A DNA stretch of 51,651 bases, taken from contig LOET01000040.1 in NCBI GenBank assembly GCA_001515985.1, positions 1 to 51,651 on the forward strand, in the 5' to 3' direction. The translations under genes and the position numbers were made by a program. The DNA comes from Sphingomonadales bacterium BRH_c3. Lineage in GTDB: Bacteria; Pseudomonadota; Alphaproteobacteria; Sphingomonadales; Sphingomonadaceae. Of the stretch, positions 15,648-23,459 are shown in pieces. Position 1 is the stretch's first letter. Every line of letters begins with the position of its first letter. Below the pieces are notes generated by a model. That model did not search any database, was not told the origin of the DNA, and worked only from the letters and a program-made list of their open reading frames with translations.

Positions 15648-17579
15648 ATGAAGTATGAGGAATTACCGCGTTCGGCTTTGATCAAACTGCTCGAAGAGAA
15701 CGATGCCGCCCTGAAGCATGCTGGAAAAGATGGCATCGTATTAAACTACTCAGGGCGTACTGCACCTTGGCAGATCACCCGTTTGGTCAAGCCAAAGCTT
15801 AGCTCAATTGTTAAGAAATATTCGGTCGGGTCAGAAGCGGAGCAATGTCTTAACGAGATTTGGGACGGCGAAAATCTCTCGGCGATGGTGAGTTTATTTC
15901 GTCATCGCGGCAAAGTGGACCTCATCCTCACTGATCCACCTTACAACACCGGCTCTGATTTCCGCTACAATGACCGCTGGGATGAAGATCCAAACGATCC
16001 CGATTTGGGCGAATTGGTGTCTGAGGATGATGGGTCGCGCCATAGCAAATGGCTAAAATTCATGACGCCGCGTTTGTGGATGATGAAGGAGATGCTCAAG
16101 CCAGGAGGGGTGCTGGCCATATGCATCGATAGCCGTGAGCTTTACCGCTTGGGCATACTTCTTGACGAAATTTTCCATGAAGAGAATCGTCTTGCGATCA
16201 TCAATTGGCAGAAGACCACTGCGCCTCGCTCAGATAAGTCTCATGTTTCGACTTCAACCGAGTATGTGCTCGTTTACGCAAAAGACCTGCAGCGAGCTCG
16301 TACGCTTTCGGAAGTTCGATCTGACGCAGACAATAAGCGCTATGGAAACCCTGACAATGACCCAAACGGCATTTGGCGAGAAGGCAACCTAACGGCGCGA
16401 AGTGCTTCCGAGAAAGACGAATACGGGATCCAATCGCCATTTACTGGTGAAGTTCACTATCCCGCTGGCCAAGGCTCGTGGAGGCATCCTAAGCGAAACC
16501 TAAAGAAGTGGCTCGAGGAATGGGGTAGTGCCTATGTCGAGAAAGACATCGGAGATGGCCGGGCTCCAGCACTTGTCTTGAAAGGCGGATCGATTGGCTC
16601 CGTCTCCGGTCAATCAGCTAAGCGCGCTAAGACGAAATTGACGGACGGGCCTTGGCCATTCGTATGGTTTGGCATGGATGGGACAGGTAGGCCGAGAGTC
16701 AAAACCTATCTTGAGAAGATTAAGAAGGGCAAAGTGCCCGTTACCTATTGGGCGGAAGAGGATGAGGGGTATCCCGCAAATTTGGATGCGACCTCGTGGG
16801 GATACAAAGAGTCCGGACGTACCAACGATGGCGTCAGTGAGCTTACATCGATAGTCGGACCCGACCATGGCTTCACGACGGTTAAGCCGCTCAAGCTGAT
16901 CTCCAAGATAATTCAAATTTGGTGCCCGCCAGATGGTTTGGTGATGGACCCCTTCGCTGGTTCAGGGACCACCGCGCATGCAGTACTCAAGCTTAACAAG
17001 GAGCAGCGGGCAGAAAGGCGGTTCATTCTCGTCGAGCAAGGGAACGACGCAAACGACGATCCGTATGCACGCACACTGACAGCAGCGAGAATCAAAGCGG
17101 TGATTACAGGCAATTGGGCCTCTGGCAAGCAACCCGCTCTCGGAGGGGGCTTTCGCTTTATTGGTCTTAGAAAGGAGAAGATCGACGCCGAAGCAGTCAA
17201 TGCTTTAGCCCGGGAAGAGATGATCGATCTGCTCTTGAATAGCTACTGGGATAAATCGGATAAGGCGCGCACATATTTGCATCGATATCCGATCGGAACG
17301 CATCGACACCTATTCGCGACCAATCCCAAAAATGAGGGATTCTTCCTGATTTGGTCGGCTCCTGACGCCTCATCAGTTCTCGATAGAGCAGCATTCAAGG
17401 CAATAGTCGAAGAAGCTCGAAGGGCTGGATTAGCCTCAAAATATCACGTGTACGCCTCACTGGCACCTTACACCGGAGCCGGAATTGAGTTCTACAAAAT
17501 CCCAGAAAGGGTCTTAGAGCACATTGGTTTTAATGCGCGCTCTGATCCCTTTTCAAACGAGTCGGTCGCGAATGATTGA
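15648..17579 (+). CDS. mod: type III-like DNA adenine methyltransferase (Mod)
   Basis: The 643-residue protein has the catalytic motif D96-P-P-Y (T-D-P-P-Y-N-T-G) and, far downstream, the AdoMet loop D434-P-F-A-G-S-G-T-T. This order (motif IV before I) defines the beta class used by type III Mod subunits, which methylate adenine in a short asymmetric site and guide the Res subunit. The target-recognition region (about residues 130-420) is of unknown specificity. The stop overlaps the res start by 8 bp. GC is visibly lower than in the host genes, a sign of transfer. No homopolymer tract typical of phase-variable mod genes was seen. Confidence 0.93.
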   Translation: MKYEELPRSALIKLLEENDAALKHAGKDGIVLNYSGRTAPWQITRLVKPKLSSIVKKYSVGSEAEQCLNEIWDGENLSAMVSLFRHRGKVDLILTDPPYNTGSDFRYNDRWDEDPNDPDLGELVSEDDGSRHSKWLKFMTPRLWMMKEMLKPGGVLAICIDSRELYRLGILLDEIFHEENRLAIINWQKTTAPRSDKSHVSTSTEYVLVYAKDLQRARTLSEVRSDADNKRYGNPDNDPNGIWREGNLTARSASEKDEYGIQSPFTGEVHYPAGQGSWRHPKRNLKKWLEEWGSAYVEKDIGDGRAPALVLKGGSIGSVSGQSAKRAKTKLTDGPWPFVWFGMDGTGRPRVKTYLEKIKKGKVPVTYWAEEDEGYPANLDATSWGYKESGRTNDGVSELTSIVGPDHGFTTVKPLKLISKIIQIWCPPDGLVMDPFAGSGTTAHAVLKLNKEQRAERRFILVEQGNDANDDPYARTLTAARIKAVITGNWASGKQPALGGGFRFIGLRKEKIDAEAVNALAREEMIDLLLNSYWDKSDKARTYLHRYPIGTHRHLFATNPKNEGFFLIWSAPDASSVLDRAAFKAIVEEARRAGLASKYHVYASLAPYTGAGIEFYKIPERVLEHIGFNARSDPFSNESVAND

Positions 17580-19938
17580 GCTTAAGACATTCCAAAGCAA
17601 GAGCTCGAAGCTCATTGCAGATCGTTTCGGGCTATTCGCAAATCACCCGGACCGGCCCAGCAAAGGTCAAGTTCCTAGACCGTTCTTCCAAGCACTTTCT
17701 GCGCTGACAGGAGCCGGGAAAACACCAATCCTAGCGGACGCTGTAACGCGAATTCGTGCGCATCTTACAGCCGAGCCAATCGTCCTCTGGATGTCAAAGG
17801 CGAGGTCTGTAATCGGCCAGACCCATTCGAATTTCGCGGTTGGTGGTAAGTATAGTCATCTGATTGAGGACTTTCGCACGGTTCGCATAGGAGATGTTAC
17901 ACCTCACCTTCTAGCCGATGGATCCGCTCCTCTCCTGATAACCACGACGACCGGCCTGTTTAATAACAAAGAGCAGGCGGAGGGAAACCTCCACATCTAC
18001 AAGACCGATAAGGACACTTTTGGAGATGCCAGCCCTTGGGAGCGGCTAATTCAGCGCGAAGCTGGCGAGGAGCGACGCCCGCTCATCATAGTATATGACG
18101 AAGGCCACAATCTTTCTGAACAACAAGCGGAAATCTTGGCTGAATTGGAGCCGGACGCCTACCTGCTGGCGAGTGCCACTTTGCGTCTTCCGGAAAACTT
18201 CACGAAGTCTGTTGTGAATCCGATCCGTCTATGGGTGGAAGAAGCAGAAGATGCGGATGATTTTGTTTCTGTAAGTGCCGTAAATAAGGATGGAGGAGTA
18301 TCGCCCGACCTTTTTGTCACTACAACGGTCGACAGTGAGGCTGTGGTCAAAGCCGAGCTAGTTAAGCTCGCCCTTCAATTTGATGGCACTACAGCAGCAA
18401 TGGATCGTGCAATCGATGAATTGCTCGAACGACGTCAGCTTCTAGTCGAAGCTATCGACAATGAAGGAGCAGACCTTAACCCAAAAGCGATATATGTCTG
18501 CAAGACCAACATCACCGATGAAGGCTCTCAGGACGATCCAACTTTGCCGTTCAAAAAACGGCAGGCTCCACCGATCCGCATCTGGCGCTACCTAGTCGAG
18601 ATGAAGGGGATCGATCCTTCTGACATCGCAATCTACGCCAACTTGAAATTTGAAAAGGGGGCCAAACCTGACGAGGTCAACCTCTTTTCAAAAGGAGATA
18701 ATGACTTCGACGATTTCTCGAGTGGTGATTACCAGCACATCATCTTCAATTTGAGTCTTCAAGAAGGTTGGGATGACCCATCTTGCTACTTGGCTTACAT
18801 CGACAAAAGCATGGGGTCAGCAATCCAAGTTGAACAAATAATGGGTCGCGTTTTGCGCCAACCAAATGTTCGACACTATCAAAGCCCTCTGCTGAACACG
18901 GCACACTTTTTCGTACGGGTTGATCGTGAAAGCGTGTTCGCCGAGACGTTGGAAAAAGTTAAAACGAAACTCAAAGCAGAGGGAGCACCGCTGACGGTCA
19001 CGTCCAGCTTCGGGGGCAGGGGTAATGCCTCCGAGACGGTTGAGCCTCGAGATATTGACGAACTAGAGCTGCATGAGATTTTCGTAGATTCTGAGGCAGC
19101 TCGTAAAAAGATTGCTGAAATCGTCGATGATTATCCGGTATTTACCGAAGGCGATGTGAACACTGTAGCAGAAGCCCGTATGGCATCAGCTATCGTCAAC
19201 GTTGCAGGCAAGACTGCTTCGGACAGCAAGGTAACTTGGCAGGTTAAGGGAAATACCAATCCAGTCCGATTGCGGTGGCTTGTTCACACAGCGTTGAAGG
19301 CGAGATCGGCTCGAGCTTTAGCGATAACAGACGTTCAGTCGCCTAAATTTGATGTGAGGGTTCAGGCACAGAGTAAGGCAGACAAGCTGGCGGAGAACTT
19401 GGCCAAAGATATCGCCGATACGTTCTTCGCGCTAGCTGAGCTTGTATATGAAAGCAGCGCTCCTTTTGTTTTCGGTCCGCTTCGAGTGGGCAAATCAGCG
19501 GTAGAGTTCGAAAACTCCATCTATCCGAAATATTCAGGGCTGAATAAGTTCGAGCTCCCATTCGCCACGGCCCTCGATGAGACTGGTTTAGCGTGGCATC
19601 GGAACCCTGCAGGCGGAGGTTATTTTATTCCACTGCTCTCAGAAGGCGATACTGCAAAATTCTATCCCGATTTTCTCGTCTGGAAAGACGGCCTGGTCTA
19701 CTGTCTGGACACAAAGGGAAGTCATCTGTTGACAGATGCAGTGGCTCGAAAACTTTTCGACATCCAGGAAAATCATCAGACGAAAGTCCTGACTCGCTTC
19801 ATTTCGGCGGGCCGACAGGAAAAACTACAAGGTGGTACGAAGAAGGGAGGATATACGGTGTGGAAGTCGAAAAACGGCAATCCAACTCCCTCGCACTTCG
19901 AGACGCTCGCCGAAGCGGTTGAGGCGTGCGTGACTTGA
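17572..19938 (+). CDS. res: type III-like restriction endonuclease subunit (Res), helicase-nuclease
   Basis: The protein (788 aa) has Walker A G47-A-G-K50-T, Walker B D176-E-G-H, a helicase C-terminal half with Q-x-x-G-R-V-L-R-Q-P (motif VI), and near the C-terminus a PD-(D/E)xK nuclease site: P-D700 and D713-T-K715. It should form the DNA-translocating and cutting subunit with Mod. The ATG at 17572 is chosen because it overlaps the mod stop, although the frame is open to 17524. All catalytic residues appear intact, so the system may be active. It shares the lower GC of mod. Confidence 0.92.
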   Translation: MIELKTFQSKSSKLIADRFGLFANHPDRPSKGQVPRPFFQALSALTGAGKTPILADAVTRIRAHLTAEPIVLWMSKARSVIGQTHSNFAVGGKYSHLIEDFRTVRIGDVTPHLLADGSAPLLITTTTGLFNNKEQAEGNLHIYKTDKDTFGDASPWERLIQREAGEERRPLIIVYDEGHNLSEQQAEILAELEPDAYLLASATLRLPENFTKSVVNPIRLWVEEAEDADDFVSVSAVNKDGGVSPDLFVTTTVDSEAVVKAELVKLALQFDGTTAAMDRAIDELLERRQLLVEAIDNEGADLNPKAIYVCKTNITDEGSQDDPTLPFKKRQAPPIRIWRYLVEMKGIDPSDIAIYANLKFEKGAKPDEVNLFSKGDNDFDDFSSGDYQHIIFNLSLQEGWDDPSCYLAYIDKSMGSAIQVEQIMGRVLRQPNVRHYQSPLLNTAHFFVRVDRESVFAETLEKVKTKLKAEGAPLTVTSSFGGRGNASETVEPRDIDELELHEIFVDSEAARKKIAEIVDDYPVFTEGDVNTVAEARMASAIVNVAGKTASDSKVTWQVKGNTNPVRLRWLVHTALKARSARALAITDVQSPKFDVRVQAQSKADKLAENLAKDIADTFFALAELVYESSAPFVFGPLRVGKSAVEFENSIYPKYSGLNKFELPFATALDETGLAWHRNPAGGGYFIPLLSEGDTAKFYPDFLVWKDGLVYCLDTKGSHLLTDAVARKLFDIQENHQTKVLTRFISAGRQEKLQGGTKKGGYTVWKSKNGNPTPSHFETLAEAVEACVT

Positions 19939-19962
19939 TGAGTCAAACCATGGGGGGCAATA

Positions 19963-20370
19963 TTGCGTCATCAACTGACTGGGAACTCTGGACTGTACCA
20001 CGTTGCCCGGGAGTTATCCCGGCGCGGATGGCATGTAATGCCGACAGTCAGAAACGCCCGCGGTGCGGATTTGTATGCGGTCAGCGATGACGAATCCACA
20101 GTGCTGCCCATCCAGTCGAAGGCACTATCGAAGCGCTCGGCCGTCCCGCTAGGAAGCTCACTTGAGAATCTCCGTTCGCCTTGGTGGATCGTAACCCTGA
20201 ATGCCAATTCGGCCGCGCCCACCTGCTACATCCTGTCTCTCGAAGAAGTCCGGCAACTGGCGGTCCGGAATGTCAAGGCGACTGGCGCCATCTCGCATTG
20301 GCTGGAACCGAAGGTCTATGCGGTGCCCGAATTCGAAGAGGCATGGCACCGGCTTGGCGAGCCCAGTTAA
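19963..20370 (+). CDS. small PD-(D/E)xK nuclease-like protein
   Basis: The 135-residue protein has the layout of a Holliday-resolvase-like or group I-intron-type nuclease fold: G-L-Y-H-V-A-R-E-L-S-R-R-G-W-H-V, then R-G-A-D-L-Y-A-V and L-P-I-Q-S-K-A-L, giving D...Q-x-K as active-site candidates. The start is TTG at 19963 with GGGGGG 5 nt upstream; the ATG at 19950 is out of frame. It follows res by 24 bp in the same direction, so it probably belongs to the R-M operon. Whether it modifies restriction or is an added nuclease is unknown. GC is higher than in res. Confidence 0.65.
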   Translation: MRHQLTGNSGLYHVARELSRRGWHVMPTVRNARGADLYAVSDDESTVLPIQSKALSKRSAVPLGSSLENLRSPWWIVTLNANSAAPTCYILSLEEVRQLAVRNVKATGAISHWLEPKVYAVPEFEEAWHRLGEPS

Positions 20371-20462
20371 CCAGCATTCCGGTGGGAGCTATCGAAAGCA
20401 AAGGAGTCATGGTCACAGCCAGCGCCTCCCAAGCACCACAAAACCAAATAGTAGCGCTGGCT

Positions 20463-21338
20463 TCACGATGCACGCCTTTCGTAGGCAAGCTCCATCAATT
20501 CCTTAAGTGTTGCGGCCGTGCCTTTGACCTGTTCCTTTGAAAGCCGGAGACGGTAGAGGCCCCAGCGCTTATTGTATTCGAGGGCCTCTATGCCTGCATC
20601 CTCGATTTTGGCGTCAAGCTCTTCTGTCTCGGGAAGCTTCACTTCGAAGTTGATGTGATTTTTCTTTGGGCGAAAACTGACAAAGTTGAACGGCTGGCCG
20701 TCGCGCGAGAGTCCGATGTAGAATTTGTTGTACTTGAGTTCCAACGACGGGTCGAACTCGCGAGCCATGCCTAGCAGATCGTCGGCCAACGCTACCGTGG
20801 CCTTTGTCGCGCGCTTTTCCCAATAGGCCCGGTCGGTAGGAGCGGCTTCAGCGTCCTCATCTTCATCAACAAAACCTCGCGTCATCTCGTCCATTACAGT
20901 TGTGAAAACGAGCGTCACATTCTCGCCAACCCGTAGTGCCTGCATCTGGATCGCAACTAAGGGTATCGTGCCGTTGAACAACGATATTACATTCAGGAAG
21001 CGGCTAGTAATATCCTCAGCTACGATCACTGCACAGTGGTCATATTGAGGATATCGCTTCCGCTCTATGTCCCAATATTCAATAGTGCGGATGATGTGTG
21101 CCTCGTCGGTGGCGCCCAACTGTAATTCCACCTCGTACCGGCGCTTTGTATCGGCATCTTGGAGAAGAAGGTCTAGTCGCCCCGCCCTCGGGTGGATTCT
21201 TTCCTGATCTCGAAGAACGAGATCACCTAGGCCTAGAATGGAGGGATCGTCCGCGATCAGCTGTTGAACCCACTTTTCCGAATACTCGGGATGAGTTTTC
21301 ATGAACAAACGTTCCGGTTTCACATATGCCTTTGCCAT
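20463..21338 (-). CDS. PD-(D/E)xK nuclease-like protein with DUF5655-type C-terminus
   Basis: In the N-terminal half, R-L-D-L-L-L-Q-D followed by Y-E-V-E-L-Q-L-G gives a D...E-x-Q site of the PD-(D/E)xK type, as in NucS/DUF91-like nucleases. The C-terminal about 110 residues (K-F-Y-I-G-L-S-R, F-N-F-V-S-F-R-P-K-K-N-H) resemble DUF5655. The middle is acidic. The protein (291 aa) has no signal peptide. It faces the R-M block tail to tail and may be an independent defence or repair gene. Usual DUF5655 proteins occur as stand-alone or fused nucleases; function not established. Confidence 0.7.
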   Translation of the reverse strand: MAKAYVKPERLFMKTHPEYSEKWVQQLIADDPSILGLGDLVLRDQERIHPRAGRLDLLLQDADTKRRYEVELQLGATDEAHIIRTIEYWDIERKRYPQYDHCAVIVAEDITSRFLNVISLFNGTIPLVAIQMQALRVGENVTLVFTTVMDEMTRGFVDEDEDAEAAPTDRAYWEKRATKATVALADDLLGMAREFDPSLELKYNKFYIGLSRDGQPFNFVSFRPKKNHINFEVKLPETEELDAKIEDAGIEALEYNKRWGLYRLRLSKEQVKGTAATLKELMELAYERRAS

Positions 21339-21577
21339 TGAAGCCCCTCGATTGAAATCAAACCTTCCTAGTGGCCAAGTCTGAAATAAACCTATCAGTC
21401 AGCCTACAAAGCAAGCTGCACTGCGATAACGAGAAAGTTGGTGCCGAATAAAGTTCTTCTTTCGGCGTCCGGGCGATCTCATCGTTGGAAGCTGCAGCGT
21501 GGCCAACGGCACGGGCGGAAAAACGATAGTCGGAAGCGAGAAGCCCGGGCGGCATCCCCGATCCGGTGCTACCAATG

Positions 21578-21634
21578 CCGGGGCCACCGTTTGATGGACG
21601 GTGGCCCCGGTGGCTCTAACCTCGGAGAGGTTAG
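21578..21634 (-). terminator. double hairpin ending the 22346-21631 operon
   Basis: A 13-bp perfect stem (21578-21590 with 21598-21610) and a second 8-bp stem (21616-21623 with 21627-21634) lie in tandem; the second overlaps the stop codon at 21631. There is no T-run. The placement fits termination of minus-strand transcripts. Confidence 0.6.
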
Positions 21635-22134
21635 GCACTTTGTTCGACCGGTTGCGGTTCTGGCGGGCCAATGTTCGCGGCGATCTGTTCGATGGCCTCG
21701 AGGGCGAGGATCACCGGGCGATAATTGACCCATGACTCGTCCTCAAAGTCCGGCCATTCACTGCGGACGAGGGAGTGGTCGAGCAAGGCGCTGGCGAGGG
21801 TGGCGATCATCGGGAACGCATCCAGCGCCGTGTACGGCCAGTCACCCTCCGTCACGAACAGCCGGGCGAGGCTCAAGCCGGGAGCCGCCAAGTCTGGCTC
21901 CGCTCCCTCGAAGGTATCCGAGGGCTTCGGTCCAACGTCGGCAAGCACCCCGTTCTCGAGCTCTTCGATCAGATACACGATCTCCCGCCAATTCCAGTCA
22001 TCGAAGCGTCCGAAGCGGGCAATCGCATCCTCGAGCATCTCCTCTCCGATTGCCGCATTTAGCTCCTCGACGTCTTCGAGCGTCATCGGGCTTGGCCGCG
22101 CGAAGATAGCGGTGATCGTCTCCCCCGCGCTCAC
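21631..22134 (-). CDS. hypothetical acidic protein of the element (167 aa)
   Basis: An acidic, helical protein that I do not recognise. It starts at GTG 22134, which overlaps the preceding stop as GTGA; the frame is open further upstream but that part reads as a shadow of the 22131-22346 gene. Notable blocks are E-E-L-N-A-A-I-G-E-E-M-L-E-D and D-W-N-W-R-E-I-V-Y-L-I-E-E-L. The low isoelectric character and small size are reminiscent of anti-restriction or DNA-mimic proteins, but that is only a thought. Ends in a double hairpin. Confidence 0.65.
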   Translation of the reverse strand: MSAGETITAIFARPSPMTLEDVEELNAAIGEEMLEDAIARFGRFDDWNWREIVYLIEELENGVLADVGPKPSDTFEGAEPDLAAPGLSLARLFVTEGDWPYTALDAFPMIATLASALLDHSLVRSEWPDFEDESWVNYRPVILALEAIEQIAANIGPPEPQPVEQSA

Positions 22135-22346
22135 AGCGACCGCTCCCGAATGAACTTCGCTTCCTGGGCAGTCAGCGCCCTCGTATCGCACCCTAGCGAC
22201 ATGGTGACTTCGCCCCCTTCGCCGTGACGGACATTCAGCCGCCAATCGCCGGTGGCAAATAGCTGTTGGAGGAAGGTGAGCACCTCCGGCGAACGGTCGT
22301 TGGCGAAACGGAATAGCACCTCCTCGACCTTGTCTGATACTTTCAT
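22131..22346 (-). CDS. hypothetical small protein of the element (71 aa)
   Basis: A short protein of mixed charge with no family recognised. AAGGAGA lies about 7 nt before the ATG at 22346. The 5' leader begins at a 24-bp motif (22413-22436) that also precedes the alpA-type gene at the same 67-bp distance. It is coupled to the next gene through GTGA. Being first in its operon and sharing this leader, it probably belongs to the element's own regulatory programme rather than to cargo. Confidence 0.65.
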   Translation of the reverse strand: MKVSDKVEEVLFRFANDRSPEVLTFLQQLFATGDWRLNVRHGEGGEVTMSLGCDTRALTAQEAKFIRERSL

Positions 22347-22412
22347 CGTCTGTCTCCTTTTCCACCGCTGGGTTGCGGTGTGCGGAGACGATGGCAGGGG
22401 CGGCCCCGGGCT

Positions 22413-22436
22413 GGCGATTGCGCTAATTCGGTACGA
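22413..22436 (-). promoter_or_regulatory. shared upstream motif (copy 1)
   Basis: This 24-bp stretch matches 26349-26372 at 19 positions, including the 12-bp core AATTCGGTACGA. The distance from its inner edge to the start codon (22346) is 67 bp, identical to the distance in copy 2 (26349 to 26282). It is likely a common promoter or activator site. Confidence 0.6.
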
Positions 22437-22486
22437 ATGCCATTAAGTGACTAGCAAAGAAGCAAACGTCAGGAATTGGCCTCATA

Positions 22487-22966
22487 ATGCCGACGCCCTC
22501 CGAAAAGGCCCAAATGCTTCTTGATAATGGTTTGGCACATGGCTTGGCTGCGACGGTCCTCTTCACTGCATCCTATGATTACGGCCGCAATATCGGCGTG
22601 GAAGATGAGGAGCTCGAGACATTTGTTTTCAACGGCACCTGCTCACTCTCTGTGCACTATCTCGTGGGCCTTGGATTGGAGCTCTTATTGAAGGCCGCGT
22701 ACATCGCTTCTGGCGGTGATGCGGATGATGATCATCTGCGGTCAAAGATCGGCCACGATTTGGAGAAGGCGCTCAACCGAGCTCGTCAGGTTGGCTTTGA
22801 GAGTAGCTCCGAGCACCTCGAAGAGCTCGTGGGTTACATGAATGAGCCTTACAAGCATCATCACCTCCGATATGGCCGTCCCGATGGCATGAACTTGCCA
22901 GATAACATGGCGCAGGTAACGGCTGTCTTCGAAACACTCAGCCAAGAGGTTCAGGCAAAGCTGTAA
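22487..22966 (+). CDS. HEPN-like protein (159 aa)
   Basis: The helical protein has L-E-L-L-L-K-A-A-Y-I-A-S-G-G followed by L-R-S-K-I-G-H-D-L-E-K-A-L, an arrangement seen in HEPN domains of MNT-HEPN and related groups; R-S-K-I-G-H also fits Rx4H. No nucleotidyltransferase partner is adjacent. Stand-alone HEPN proteins of mobile elements often act as toxins or defence ribonucleases, but some lack activity. It is on its own on the plus strand between two minus-strand operons. The start at 22487 has no strong ribosome binding site. Family assignment is moderate. Confidence 0.6.
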   Translation: MPTPSEKAQMLLDNGLAHGLAATVLFTASYDYGRNIGVEDEELETFVFNGTCSLSVHYLVGLGLELLLKAAYIASGGDADDDHLRSKIGHDLEKALNRARQVGFESSSEHLEELVGYMNEPYKHHHLRYGRPDGMNLPDNMAQVTAVFETLSQEVQAKL

Positions 22967-22991
22967 CAGGCCGTTGGCTGTTCGCTGACCT

Positions 22992-23012
22992 TCGTATCCC
23001 TTCCGGTATCCC
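22992..23012 (-). repeat. GGGATACCG pair, internal copy
   Basis: On the minus strand, GGGATACCG (23012-23004) and GGGATACGA (23000-22992) are separated by 3 bp, the same layout as near both ends of the element. The site lies just past the HEPN-like gene and beside the AAGGTCG iterons. Confidence 0.6.
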
Positions 23013-23201
23013 CGGTAATTCATGCCTCCTGTAGTCGACCAGAGAGGCGTGGAATGCGGCCCACTCGACCCGGACCTCCCCTAGGTTCGGCCCCGACTCC
23101 GGGCTGGCGATCTCGCCCGCGCCCGCGCGAAGGGCAAACGGCGGCAACGGCGGGCGGCGGCATTTTGCCCAAAAGGGTCACCGAACAGTCGCAACTGGGG
23201 T

Positions 23202-23458
23202 CGGCAAGGTCGCGGCAAGGTCGAACGCCCGAGAAGCCACGATTTCCAAGGGCTTTTCCGACCTTCTCGACCTTCTCGACCTTAAAGAGAGACTAAAAGA
23301 AAACGGAAACGGCGGCGATAGCGACACCGACCGCTCTCCCGGCATCGCCTTGGGCCAAAGGTCGATAGGGTCGAGAAGGTCGGTTTTCGGCACGGCTTTC
23401 TTGGGTTTCGCAGCAATCGAGGTCGGCGGGGATCGACCGACCCTGACTGGCAAGGTCG
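23202..23458. repeat. AAGGTCG iteron-like array, candidate replication origin
   Basis: The heptamer AAGGTCG or its complement recurs in this gene-free stretch: tandem 11-mers CGGCAAGGTCG (23202-23212, 23213-23223), three tandem 9-mers CGACCTTCT/A (23259-23285) in the opposite sense, then copies at 23358, 23376 and 23452, with near-copies GGGTCG and GAGGTCG. It abuts the stop of the helicase gene. Nearly 500 bp (22967-23459) hold no convincing gene. Replication-initiator binding is the simplest reading; it is inferred. Confidence 0.55.
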
Positions 23459-23459
23459 G

